A program made the position numbers and the translations under genes. From positions 12,553,001 through 12,613,000 of the forward strand of contig OX485807.1 in NCBI GenBank assembly GCA_950295325.1: 60,000 nt of DNA, in the 5' to 3' direction. The notes below the pieces were generated by a model. It ran no database searches. It was not told the DNA's origin and was given only the letters and a program-made list of their open reading frames with translations. The stretch comes from Polytrichum commune (lineage: Eukaryota > Streptophyta > Polytrichopsida > Polytrichales > Polytrichaceae). Positions 44,857-55,750 of this stretch are shown one piece after another (positions within the stretch are counted from its first letter, which is position 1; each line of letters starts with the position of its first letter).

Positions 44857-46110
44857 TTATTCACACTCTACAACACTTGCAAGTTCAAGTAGCTGCATGA
44901 CCTCGTTGTAGGAGTATGTTGGAGCATGTTTGAACTTGTCATTATTGTAATCCACCTTGCACAAAAATCGAAGCACATGATAAATGTGTTTGCAATACAC
45001 ACATTTTTTCTTTTTCTTTCCCAAACATTGAGATGATATTTTATGAAGTCGGGGCATGTGCAATGCAGAATGTCGCCAATTGTGATATGGTATACGATGT
45101 CCTCCTTGGAGATGATGTTGATTAGCACTCCAAATCTTGGATATGGAATGTCACTTACTCCAACCATGTAGTAACCGTCTATGAGTCCGGTTCTCTCCCA
45201 TTTGTATTTGTGAATCTTTGTCAATGTTAATAAATTGCGGCGCATTGTCTTACCGAACCTGGAAGTTGGATGGGCATCCGGGTTTAGTGGCACATGGACA
45301 TCTGTTCGAGAGATTGGGAGCATTGCAATTGTGGAAAACCTATGGCGAAGTGAGAGAGACTCCCTTTGCTGCAATTGGAACTTGACGTCTTTAAACACCA
45401 ATATCTCTTGTCTTGAGAGGTTGATACCTATCTTCATCGGCTATGTGTTAGGTACATTGCCAATCTAGTACATACTTCTTCTTTCTGCCACTTACACGAT
45501 GCTTAATGTTGTTAGGAAAAAAATCAAAACTCATAGTCCACATTATTGGTGGAGCTTTCTTCAATCCCTTGTACGTGGAAGCAGGGGTGTCATGTTTGTC
45601 AGTTTCAACTTTGGCACTATACAAAGTCCATGTATTGGCTTGCAACACCCAACATCTTTTGGCAGAGTTAGGTGGCAATCTTGCAATGTGCCAATGAAAC
45701 AAGATGCAATAAATCTCTAATATTGATGTGATGTGTCACACCATGCTTTGCAAAATTCAAGGACTCTTTTATGCATGCATTTTTAGGCTCCGTGTTAGGA
45801 CAAAGCATCAAGTAATTCATTGTTGTTGGGTCAATGTGAGTCGTAATCCATATTTGGCGGCAAATCAAGATTCCACTTGGTAGATCCAAATAGCTTAGAG
45901 TTCCCCCCCAAAAAATCATAAGTATTGAGATCTTCCGCCCCTAGACAAAACTTCATGGCATTTACAAGTAGCTTCGGATCTCCACGGTTGGCATCAATCT
46001 TCAATTTCAAAGATGCAAGGACATTTACCAATAGAACCACCTCTCAACCACAACCAATAATTTACAATTTGCATGATGCAAGGATTAAATTGTCCGCTGT
46101 CACTTTGTAC
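44857..46110 (-). pseudogene. Frameshifted SWIM zinc-finger protein gene
   Basis: Minus-strand frames join in order only by shifting frame. One piece has AMKFCLGAEDLNTYDFLGG. The next has NAKHGVTHHINIRDLLHL-like text from 45919 to 45668. Then comes a Trp/Lys-rich piece (45702-45448), then one with WERTGLIDGYYMVGVSDI and IVYHITIGDILHCTCPDF (45437 to about 45030). After a further shift in a run of A/T (about 45005-45020) comes CVYCKHIYHVLRFLCKVDY, ending LLELASVVECE. CTC plus CKH gives the CxC...CxH SWIM zinc-binding signature, common in MULE/FAR1-type and related plant proteins. At least three frameshifts are needed, so it is a pseudogene. Confidence 0.65.
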
Positions 46111-46689
46111 AAATAAATCATCTTGTTTCTAGACTGTTGGAGACACTTGTTGTGCACCGTCTTTATAAGATTACACGTTGGCATTTCCATACGTTCATCC
46201 ATGATATTTTGCAAACAATACACATATTATAGTACAATGTACATATGGATTTTCAAAATCAAAGAACATTGCAAAATACATAGTGACGATACACTTACAA
46301 AAAACAAATGACCACCACATTGCCTATAATAGAAATGCCAAAACCCCAACCACTTGGAGAGCCTGGTAATGTCTTGTTCTATGGTAGCTTCCAAATAACA
46401 ACCATCATGAACGAATGACACGATATCGAGTTTTGACTTTGTCCATTGTTTTTACATCCTTTTAATCCTTGCGTAGTTGGTTGTGCTAAAATCGGAAAGG
46501 TGCCTTGATGTATTTATGCATCACCTTATCCAAGCTCTATAACCAATGGAAAAGACAAGTGCACTCATAACTGTTATTGGCAAACTTGGGTCACCTTCAC
46601 CATATATTTCTTGACTACATTCCAATTTGCTTGAGTATTGTCCACCATGAAACCCTTGAAGTTCACATTCAACACTATGTTTTCCACCA

Positions 46690-47447
46690 TGACTATATGA
46701 TAATGTAGACATCTTAGACTCTGAGGATGAGGTAGAAGTAATTGCCAAGCATGTAAGGAAGAGTAAACGTAAACCTGCCTTTGATAACAATGAGTTTAAA
46801 ACTACAAATGCATCTCAAACATTGGCCATAGCACCAACTCCTAGCCTTGTGGAGGCACTCCTAGTCTACGCATGCCTCACTTGAGTTCTCGTACTTTGAA
46901 ATCTAGAAAGGTTCCAAAGAAAATCTGAATGGTGCTTTCCAATCCACGCTAGTTGGTTCAATGATGTTGGAGAAGATTCCAATTCCACAATGATGGAGAA
47001 TGTTGCTGATGAGAACCCACTTATGTTGAAAACATTTTGTTTGTGTAAAAAAAATGAGGAATGGTATTGGACATTTCTTTCATTTTGAAATTGATATATC
47101 TTTGTTGCCATATGATGTATGCTTGTATTTGATTGCTTCATTCATGTCCTTAATGCTAGGTGGGAAATGGACGGAAGATGAAGGTTTCTTCGGAAGCTGG
47201 CAACTTTGGAGGTTTTAATCTAATAATTGTTGACTTGCCAGAAGGCCTACCTATGCTTGTTGTTTCTTCTCCTCCCAATGTAATCCCCGTTTGGAATGAA
47301 CATGAGAGCAAGAACATTGAGGCATGGTTTGAATTGCTTTGGCATATCTCATTGATGATGGCCCTTTGCTTTTGTATTTTCACGAGAGAAAAAAATGCTA
47401 GGGATGATGTGAGGATATTCATAGCCTCTTACAGTTTTTTCTTATGA
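46690..47447 (+). pseudogene. Decayed coding sequence of unknown family
   Basis: Plus-strand translation gives protein-like pieces in shifting frames: DILDSEDEVEVIAKHVRKSK, ENVADENPLMLKTFCLCKKN, and an open 95-residue frame from 47160 with GGFNLIIVDLPEGLP and IEAWFELLWHISLMMALCFC. The LIIVDLPEG block is faintly like the DPPY region of amino-methyltransferases, but the key residues differ and I do not assign it. It lies divergent from the SWIM pseudogene and may belong to the same lost element. Confidence 0.3.
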
Positions 47448-47989
47448 AAATATTGGTTAATTTCTAACGAGTTGCCATTGTGTTCTTTGCTAAACACATC
47501 CATGACGGTACACACTGAATTGTACCTTCCTTTCTTCCTTCTTGCATTTCTTCCTTTTCATTTTGTAGCTTACATTCTTTGTTAATCTCATCTTCACCAA
47601 TAAATGTTTGTTAGTGTTTTCTAGAGTCGTCATTTCCGCATTATGTTGTTCTTCTACTCAATTCCCAAGTCAAAATTTGTTTTCCAAAAGATGTGTGCAT
47701 ATATTTGGCACCACAATGGACATATCAAAGTGGGCGTCCGATAATAATTTAGTCTAGAATTGGCCACAAAGTCCAGAATTGATTAAATATTAGTTATAGA
47801 ATCAAAACAAAAATATGATAGTCAAATACTCATGCCCTAATGATTTCAAAAAAATATGAATCTCTTATCATAAATATCTAATTGGTATAAAAATAGACAA
47901 TACCAAAAAAAGAATTGGTTTAGAACCAAGAGGATTGGATGCATGGCTAAAGTTTTCGTTTAAGACCTGCTTACTTTATGGCATGTTTA

Positions 47990-48284
47990 CACTACACTAA
48001 ATATTCATGAGAGTGTGGGAAGAAAATTAGCATGGAAATAATTAGTGTGGGCCACACTAATTTTCTAGTCAAGGTGGAAATAACATGGGTCCAAGACCTT
48101 GGGTCATCCTCTAAGTCTTCATGAAGACTTCTGACCAACACATTTAAATATTGGCTATAGGACATAAATAGCACAAAATGAATTAATCACCCACATTAAT
48201 TTTGTAACAAAACAGTTAATGTGGCCACATTAATTCTTATTATGAGCTAAATAGTGTATTATTACATGACTATTTAGTGTAGTG
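47990..48284. mobile_element. MITE with CACTACACTAAATA ends
   Basis: CACTACACTAAATATTCATG at the left and its inverse (CATGACTATTTAGTGTAGTG) at the right differ by one base. Further in, pairs such as AATTAGTGTGGGCCACACTAATTTT and TTAATGTGGCCACATTAATT also form hairpins. About 295 bp, non-coding. CACTA ends hint at an En/Spm-type element, but the flanking triplets (TTA, ACA) do not match, so the class is open. Confidence 0.6.
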
Positions 48285-48733
48285 ACATCTAACCATGAAT
48301 GTTGTTTTCTAGAATCTCTCATTGTTTGAGAAACGAGTGGTGGTCCCACTCCATTTTACACAAGGTCATTAAAAATGGAAGTGAGCATGGGTGAAATGGA
48401 TGAGAAAGTGACTTGAAAATGAATAGTGCTTGGTGATCACCCTAATTTTGTGGCAAGAGAAACCAAAAAAAAGTTACCATGTCAAAAGAAACATTTTATT
48501 TATAGAGACATGTGATTTCCATAGTCTTGATCTATAGATAATCTTCATTTTTCATAATTTACTTTTTGATTTTCATTACAAACACTATGTCCCGGTCTAA
48601 GTCTATTACACACTATGTCCGGTGACCAAGGCTTTCAAAATGTGAGGTGGATTTCTCTTGGTCATGGTCTTCAGTCTGCCATTTTTTCTCATGGCCCGTG
48701 GTCACATTTATAAACCGGCCCTTACCAATGAAT
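48285..48733. other. Intergenic DNA, no gene seen
   Basis: Nothing recognisable apart from a repeated CACTATGTCCGG/CACTATGTCCCGG word near 48583-48620. Confidence 0.4.
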
Positions 48734-48946
48734 GGGGACAACCACCGTCTAGTGACAGATGAACCAGTCCAGTTTGAGAAATAATCGGTTCATATTCAAG
48801 ATCAAAAAAACTATTGATTCTCAATAGTTTACATAATGTTCCTCAACTTATTAAAGAAAAACCGAAAGATGTCAACATGTAATTGGTTGATATTGGAAAC
48901 ACTAGGATCTTGACTGATTATGCCCAAAATCTCCCTGGATATTCGG
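48734..48946 (+). repeat. AACCGGTT-rich dispersed repeat, copy D
   Basis: A diverged copy with a partly replaced middle. The 5' part (GATGAACCAGTCCAGTTTGA) and 3' part (AGATGTCAACATGTAATTGG, CACTAGGATCTTGACTGATT, ATGCCCAAAATCTCCC) are clear. Confidence 0.65.
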
Positions 48947-49268
48947 CCCTACTACATGTGATTGGCAAAAGTTGTAAAGGTAATTTGCCCTATTATAGAG
49001 GACTACGTCTTGAGCAATTTTTGTAATTTATGTACATTGGCATTTGGCAAGAAATATTTTTCTCTATAGAGGAACCAAAAAATATATATATCTCATGATT
49101 TTTTTAATTTAATTTATCCTTTTCTATTAGTAATAAAATTTTAAAGTATTTTGCTAGAGTGTGCTATAATAGATTTCAAAAGGTCTCATTTTAAGTATCA
49201 ACAACTCCTATCATAGAACGAAATCTTGTCTATCCATCGCTTCTTAGTGTAACTTTACAAACTCATCA

Positions 49269-49879
49269 TGTGTCTTGGGCCCTGGGCTAAATCACATCTA
49301 TGTTTGGGCTAGGCCCCACCCCTCCCACTCCTCCTTCACTGCCCAGTCTCCCTGCCACACCTGCATGGGAACTCTTCCCATTGGGAACCAATATGATAAT
49401 ACCCAGTCACTTAAGTCATTAAGCTCCTTTGGCATGTGAAGGAACTCCGTCAATTAACTTGGGAATGATGGAAGTCATGTCAACTTGAATATTTGTGATT
49501 TTGACTAAGGTATTGTCACATTGGTTCCCAACGAGGACGAGTTCCCACCAGTGATCGGCGAGATTTTTGGGCATAATCGGTTGAGATCCTAGTGTTTGCA
49601 AGTCCAACCGGTCACATGCTGACATCTTCCGGTTTTCCTTTATTAAACTGGGGTATATTCTATAAATTCCTCTAAAATGATCGGTAATTTTCCTGCAATC
49701 TTGAACTTCAACCGGTTATTTCTCAAACTCAACCGGTTCATTTGTAACTAACTGCCGGTTCTCCCCGATCATTGGTTCCCACATAGGTGCAAGCAGAAAG
49801 ATTGGACAGTGAAGGAGGCGTGGGGGAGGGGTGGGGCCCAGCCGAACACACATGTGATTTAGCCTGGAGTGTGTCTTGG
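49269..49879. mobile_element. Mutator-like MITE with long TIRs and 9-10 bp target duplication
   Basis: TGTGTCTTGG occurs directly at 49269-49278 and 49870-49879. Between them, arms of about 120 bp pair: left ...GGCTAAATCACAT, GGGCTAGGCCCCACCCCTCC, CTCCTTCACTG, CATGGGAAC..., with the inverse of 49770-49869. Long TIRs with a 9-10 bp duplication are the hallmark of Mutator-like elements. A second inverted pair (GGGAACCAATATGATAATAC and GTATTGTCACATTGGTTCCC) lies inside, and an AACCGGTT repeat (49552-49771) sits in the loop. Confidence 0.75.
49552..49771 (-). repeat. AACCGGTT-rich dispersed repeat, copy E (nested)
   Basis: A full-length reverse copy from TGATCGGCGAGATTTTTGGG to GCCGGTTCTCCCCGATCA. 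Its outer 7 bp are exact inverses (TGATCGG/CCGATCA), and GAGA follows on both sides after one mismatch. Nested inside the Mutator-like MITE, so it inserted later. Confidence 0.75.
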
Positions 49880-50232
49880 AACCAACACCTTATACTAAAC
49901 CAATTACACACTAACTTGGTTCTACACCAAGTATCCTCACCGAGTATCCTACACTACCTCCAAAAAGAAAAGAAAAATATCAATGAATTTCAAGCCTTGA
50001 AGGTCAATCTTTCCAAAGAATATGACAACATCTTGCACGCCATCCCATTCGGTCATAATACATCATCTCTAGCTAAAAGGAACTTTATCTCTCGTATCGT
50101 TGACCTTCGGTTGTTGATATTTGACGTCCGACTGACTCAATTCCCTAGTTTTTCTGATGAATTCTTCTTGACTATGTTACGATTCATCCCGAGGTACGTC
50201 TCATATATCAAATAGTATATGAAAGTACTGCG

Positions 50233-50444
50233 CTAAATAGTATATTTAGTGATATACTACTTGGAGTTACACTTTCCTATATACTTTTACGATTGATGTA
50301 ATTTTTTTACCAAGTAAAGATGTTTATGTTCTATAATGTCCAAACAATCAATTCGACCTTTGTTAGTAAGAATTGAGATGTACAGTAAACATATATAGCA
50401 TTGCATAATTTTAAATAGTAAGTGACACTAAATATCTTATTTAG
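50233..50444. mobile_element. MITE (CTAAATARKATATTTAGTG arms)
   Basis: The left arm CTAAATAGTATATTTAGTGA and the inverse of the right arm, CTAAATAAGATATTTAGTGT, pair and continue for about 50 nt into TTGGAGTTACACTTTCCTATA / TTAAAATTATGCAATGCTATA. About 212 bp. Same superfamily as 33626 and 35870. Confidence 0.65.
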
Positions 50445-50492
50445 TCTACCAAATGTACGTATTATTAAGCCATTGGAAAGAGGAGGATGGAC

Positions 50493-50692
50493 TAGTGTCC
50501 AGGGAGATTTTTGGGTAGTATGTCGAGATTCTAGTGTTTCCAAGTCCAACTAGTTACATCTTTTGGATTTTTTTTCATTAATTTGAGGTATATTCTCCAA
50601 ATTCCTCTAAAACGATGGGTAGTTCTCCTGAAGTCTTGAACTTCAACCAGAAACTGAACCGGTTCATCTATAGCTAGCGATTGGTTCTCCCC

Positions 50693-50693
<1 letters not shown>
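50493..50693 (-). repeat. AACCGGTT-rich dispersed repeat, copy F
   Basis: Reverse copy from TAGTGTCCAGGGAGATTTTT to GGTTCTCCCCG. One AACCGGTT block is deleted (ACTTCAACC...AGAAACTGAACCGG). Confidence 0.65.
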
Positions 50694-50695
<2 letters not shown>

Positions 50696-50730
<35 letters not shown>

Positions 50731-50940
50731 TATCATTCATCCAACGTAAAAGCACATAATTAGTATGCAACTCATATGCATGCTACTATTTTGATTTGAT
50801 ATGACATCGGATTCAGTTAACAAAGGCCTTGAATTAGTCTAGTCCAAGTCATTAAAGATAAATTGGCCACAAACTTATAGGGGGTCAAAATCTTATGTTG
50901 GATGGATGATAGGTACGCACATATGTGATAACTCCTCTCA
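50696..50940. mobile_element. Fold-back MITE with GAGAGGG ends, copy 3, end expanded to a (GA)n run
   Basis: After about 33 nt of GA repeat comes CCTATCATTCATCCAACGTA. The right arm is TTATGTTGGATGGATGATAG, then GTACGCACATATGTGATAAC and TCCTCTC. This is the same order as 29727-29965. The microsatellite occupies the place of the terminal GAGAGAGGG. Confidence 0.6.
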
Positions 50941-51328
50941 GTTATGGATAAAGGGGTGCTAGTAGAAACAACCCTCTACAAGTGAAGGACCACCATATTT
51001 CTCACTTGGCGCTTAGATTAGTGGTCCTAAAAGTGATGTGGTTCTAAAACCTACCTCTTATTTTCATTCTCAAAGTGTCAACAAGTGAGGGTGATGGGTG
51101 CAATAAGTAAATCAATGTTAGAAGCCACTAACTATATGTGGCATTAAGTACAAAATAACATCACTTTGGCCAATTATAGTGGCGGTGTGTGCGTGTGTGT
51201 GTGTGTGTGTGAGAGAGAGAGCTGACCAATCTTGTCTAGATTGAACTCTTGTCAGAATAGGATATGTTATCCCTCTTGTAGAGTTAGGTTTAGTAGTGAC
51301 AACATACATCCCTTTGCTAGTAGGGTCT
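50941..51328. other. Intergenic DNA with a (GT)n(GA)n microsatellite
   Basis: A compound GT/GA microsatellite lies at about 51186-51221. No gene is seen. Confidence 0.5.
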
Positions 51329-53133
51329 TGATATTCACAGGGTAAATTATTTTACATTCCTCTTTATCTGAGTCATGTTTAGGAAAGATAGATTACTGTC
51401 CCCACTATGAAACCCTTCTATCTGAAATTGTATGGTCAAATATTCAGATAATCAGTTCAGAGTAATTTTTGCAGCAGTTTGCTGACAATCTGCAGTTTAA
51501 AGTTACGGTACATCCCCCACTCTCAGATGGTTGTTAAGAGACTCCAACCCTTTGGCAGTCGGGTGGTGCTTAAGAGTTCTGGTGTGGTAGTTTACCAACA
51601 GTTTATAAGAGGAGACTATTCTGTCTTAACTTCCGCAGTAAGCCGCATGATCAGGTAATCATAATATCTCACTACCAGGTATTCACATTCCAGTAATAAG
51701 TCTGAATGAGAGTCTTATTTCCATACATCTGTCCATGACGTTTTTATCTAATTCTGGTTTAACAGGATTGATGTCAACTCCTGCCCTTATTTGTTCAGAG
51801 ACAACATATACTTACAGATTATCAAGAATGTTTAGAACAAGTTATTGAGTATAAACTTGTTCATACAAAACTGTTAATCAGATCAATAGTACTTATGCAG
51901 TAAAGCGATGACCAGTACAAGTAGACTTCAGAAATCTCGTTACAATTATACATATCAGAGCGGCATTCTCAAGTGGTATAGTTAAGGTGTGCCTTAAGTT
52001 AATACTCATCCCTTCTCATTAACTAGTTTGCTTCTGTTGGAAGAAAACTGTGAGAGGACTCTAATTCATATTTGCCAGGTTATCATGGCTTTAATCATAA
52101 GGACATATTTCCATAACTCAGTCAGTATTCTCAGAAACTGCGTACCAGCAAAGATTAGTTCACAACAGTTCACAACAGTTCGCTGTATTATATTAGTACC
52201 TCCACATAGTTCAGATACCCCAAATAACAGAGCAGGTACTATATCAGTTTAGGATGTAGAGAGTAGAAATTGTTTTTTCATCAAGAAAAATATAGACTCA
52301 TAGTAAGAAATCCAAAGTTCAAGAAAATTTTTTAAGCCAAATTTTTCTTGGGGGATAACTATGAGTGGACAGTTCTTCGGAAGGTGCGCAGCACTTGTAG
52401 AAGAGGTCCTCACCTGTGCCCATGCTCCCCACATTTACAAGAAAAGTTAGTAGAGCGTACAACAGGTGTCAACGAACCTCTTACTTGTTATCGATGTCAA
52501 CAAGGCTATTCCTCTTCCTTAGAAGTAGGTAAAATTTATCCACTCTACATATATGTAGGAAATACTGGTATATTTCAATGTAATATAAGTATAGTCTCAT
52601 CAAGAATTTACGAGTAGTTTGCATCCATCAGGAGTATAATCAGTGTAGATATACTTCAATTCAGAATTAACACCTTATACTCGTCTTTAGATGAGTTAAC
52701 TTTGCTCATCTTGCTGATGCTGTCTTTTCTGGAACTTAAGCAGTTCTCCTTGATCAGTTTATATGATACTGTTGAGTCAGATCCTATACTCGCATTCAAG
52801 AGGACTGTTCTCTCTCTTTTTCAATGCTTCTCGGACTCAGTCTAGCAATTGAGCATATGCTTTCTACCACTACCGGTTCGGCTGTGCTCACATATCTACA
52901 GCGTCTCAGTTCTGAACCACGCTTCCTCCGCAGAGTTTCTCTCCCAGAACACTGTTTAAGCAGACAGACAGAAAGCACCTGACTCTACGCGCTCATTTCA
53001 GGAGTACTGTCAGGCATATCGTGTGGGCGAGGATCATGTAGACCCGCCCCGCATCGCTATCTTTTTATACTGTTATTTTTTCCTTATTTCGGACGGGCAG
53101 CCCGTAAGGGTATATTTGGAAATAGGTATTACA
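51329..53133 (-). mobile_element. Possible large solo LTR or LTR fragment
   Basis: This 1.8-kb block differs in texture from its surroundings: less A/T-run rich, with dispersed CAGTT/ACAGT words. Read on the minus strand it starts TGTAATACCTATTTCC and ends TGAATATCA, so it has TG...CA ends. A TATAAAA-like box lies near 53070 followed by a GC-rich stretch, as in an LTR promoter/R region. I could not find a matching 5-bp target duplication, and there is no second LTR or polyprotein, so this is tentative. Confidence 0.3.
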
Positions 53134-53143
53134 GAATTTCAAG

Positions 53144-53197
<54 letters not shown>

Positions 53198-55008
53198 GAT
53201 GCCAATTGCATGTGTTGGTGTGAGTTGAGGGATGCTTCACCTTGAATATAAACGTTGGTCAATCATTGAATATTATCTAAAGCAACCATGTAGGAGTTTT
53301 TGTAGGTTTTTAATCACTTGAAATGCCTTGTTATGTTAGACTTTTTGATTTATTTATAATGGACATCTATTATAGTTAGGAATTCTTGGTTAGATCTATC
53401 CTTACATTCAAGCATAGTTCTATCTTAATACATCCTCTTGTTCAAAGGCCAAATCATTCTTCTACATATATATGTACCTTTCAAAACCCGGGAGGGTGGG
53501 TGGGACCATCCCTCACAGCCAAATCATTGCATAGCTATCTCTATACCTTTGTAAATAACTCATCTTGATATGGATCTAACAAAGTTAAACCTTTGAGCAT
53601 CATACTACTAGGGTTGTAACATTTGTGTCTTTACACTATGCATTGCATTCCATATCCCATACGTACATAATCAAACTTCAAAAGGCATTTAAAGACAAGT
53701 GTAAAATAAGCTAAACTTCAAAGTTCAATCATAACTCAATAATGTTTTGTATCCTACAATATTATGTAGAATATCTATACATTATACACATCTTATTTTT
53801 TAATGAAGAAGGTATACAAAACCTAAAAGAGCCGTCAAACTTGTGAAGGGTCTGCCTCACATGTGCCCATGCCACCAACCAAATCCAAAGAGAGGGTTAG
53901 TAACATACACGAGGTGAATAGCAACAGAACCCAATTATTATCTATGTCACACATTCAATTACAACATAATCATATATTTTGTATCAATCCATACTCAATA
54001 CTCCCATTGAGTATTCTACATATTCCATAGCCATTTGAGATTTGAGAGACCAAAACTTGCGGTAGTTACCATACACCTCCCACAAGTCCACAAACTTTAC
54101 CCTAATCCCATAAGTTACTCAAGGTAAGTCGCTAATGCGGCTTAACCTTGGAAAGGAGGTTCTCATATCTCCCTCCACTTAATATAGAATTAGGTAAACA
54201 TCCATGTCCGTAGATGCTTATTGCATGATCTATGGTGGATATTTTCTAGATAAAACTTTATGAACCCGCAAGTAAATAGTTCTTTGGGATTATATTTTAT
54301 TGTTTGTGCAAGTCATTTATGGCAAAGTAAAAATAGAGAGAGAGAGAGAGCCCACCTCATGTGTTGGTGTGAATGAGATACACGTTCAACTTGTACTCAA
54401 CCACAAGCTCATATGAAGCGGGATGGTCTCCATATCCTTCACCAGTGAGAGATTTTAGGTTTATGGTCACTCAAGCTCTAGTGGAAAGTATCCATTAGCA
54501 CACTAACAATTTCCCTATGAAATTAATGTTCAAACATGAAAGATGTGGCCCTATATTTGCCACTTCCACATACTAATTCGACCAATGGATTGAATTAAGG
54601 CTCTCTCATATTTTGCATCAAATCCACCTCTAAGAATTGGGTCTTTCACACAACCAAGAGACCACGACAATCCAAAACATCACAACCATTGACTTATTAT
54701 AACTTATCGTGTGACAAAACCCACACAAATACGATGAGTTCTCTGCATATGGAACAACAATTGCCTGAATATCTAGTCGTATATCTCCTCACACCAAACC
54801 CTAAACCCTAACCAATTGGAGAGCCCGTCACCATATAAAATTCAAGTTCAAATTTTCCATGGTACGGCCTTCAGATGAGTTTCAAGGGCCCTCAGATTTT
54901 CGCGGTCTTGACTCTTGATCATTGTGTTAAAGTGGCCCCTCAAGAGTGGCTTCCAGGATATGCTTTTAGGACACAGAAGGCTCTGGGAATGAGGACTGTA
55001 AATTTTGG
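53134..55008. other. Intergenic DNA with GA microsatellites and a telobox
   Basis: (GA)n runs lie at about 53146-53196 and 54336-54350. Both are followed by CATGTGTTGGTGTGA(G/A)(T/A)(T/G)GAG-like sequence, so they sit in two copies of one repeat. Part of 53820-53960 (CACATGTGCCCATGCC..., GTTAGTA..., AGGTG) resembles 52405-52475 of the LTR-like block. AAACCCTAAACCCTAA at about 54796-54812 is a short telomere-type word. No gene is seen. Confidence 0.45.
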
Positions 55009-55086
55009 CTACAAGCATATAAGTACACTTATAAGTACTTATAAGTGTAGCTATATAAGTACGTATAAGTACACTTAAAAGCTACA
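55009..55086. repeat. Cluster of TATAAGTAC inverted repeats
   Basis: ATAAGTAC or its inverse occurs about six times in 78 bp, forming overlapping palindromes such as TACACTTATAAGTACTTATA followed by AGTGTA. It could fold into a cruciform or stem-loop. Confidence 0.5.
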
Positions 55087-55248
55087 CTCAACCCTGGCTC
55101 CTGGTGAGCCAAATCCAAAACAACTTCACCTGTTTTGCGCTCCAAGAGACTTAGATTTCAAACTATGGTTACTCATGCACATGAATTTACGTTACCCGAC
55201 TCATTAATTTCCAACCTTGCTTCTGTTCCAAGCCTCGCTGACTACTTA

Positions 55249-55747
55249 GGGCCACTTCACATATGAGACTGAGAGACCGTGACCATTACATTTCGAGCAC
55301 TCTCATTGGTGGAAAAGGTGGAGCCGGTCCAAGTTCGCTTCACACTACGCTTGAGGGGCCAACGGAGTATGTGATTGCAAGATGGATGGAAAGTCTACAT
55401 GGGTTCCTAGGTGGCATCGGATGGATCATGTTTCATGGTCACTTCGACTATTTTCAAAAACCGCTTCTTGGAGGTAGGCCAAACACAAAATTGGGAGACC
55501 ATGGTACTCCGAACGCTCACAACCATGTGTTTATTCTATTTTATCATGTGTGAAAACCCACATGCATAGAAGTTCATTGAAATAGCATTTGGTTGAGGGC
55601 CTGGTCACATATGACTTCACACTACACTTGAGGATCCGTGACCACACTACATGATTTTGGAGGTGTGTTGGGACGGCCTTTGGACACTTTCTTTTGGGCT
55701 CTCACAATTTCAAGGTCACGGCTCTTGGCTCGTGTGTGAAGTTGCCC
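55249..55747 (+). mobile_element. PIF/Harbinger-like MITE, copy 2, complete, TTA target duplication
   Basis: TTA at 55246-55248 and 55748-55750 flanks a 499-bp element. Its left end GGGCCACTTCACATATGAGA and right end, inverted, GGGCAACTTCACACACGAGC match over about 35 bp, both continuing to a GAGCCGTGACC-like block. It is the reference copy for the fragments at 26559 and 28523. Confidence 0.8.
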
Positions 55748-55750
55748 TTA

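Noticed and set aside
49787-50215. 142-codon open frame on the plus strand
   Set aside because: Its first third is the right arm of the Mutator-like MITE and the rest shows no recognisable domain.
54796-54812. Telomere-type repeat AAACCCTAAACCCTAA
   Set aside because: About two units only. Short teloboxes are common in plant DNA and do not indicate a telomere or a fusion site.
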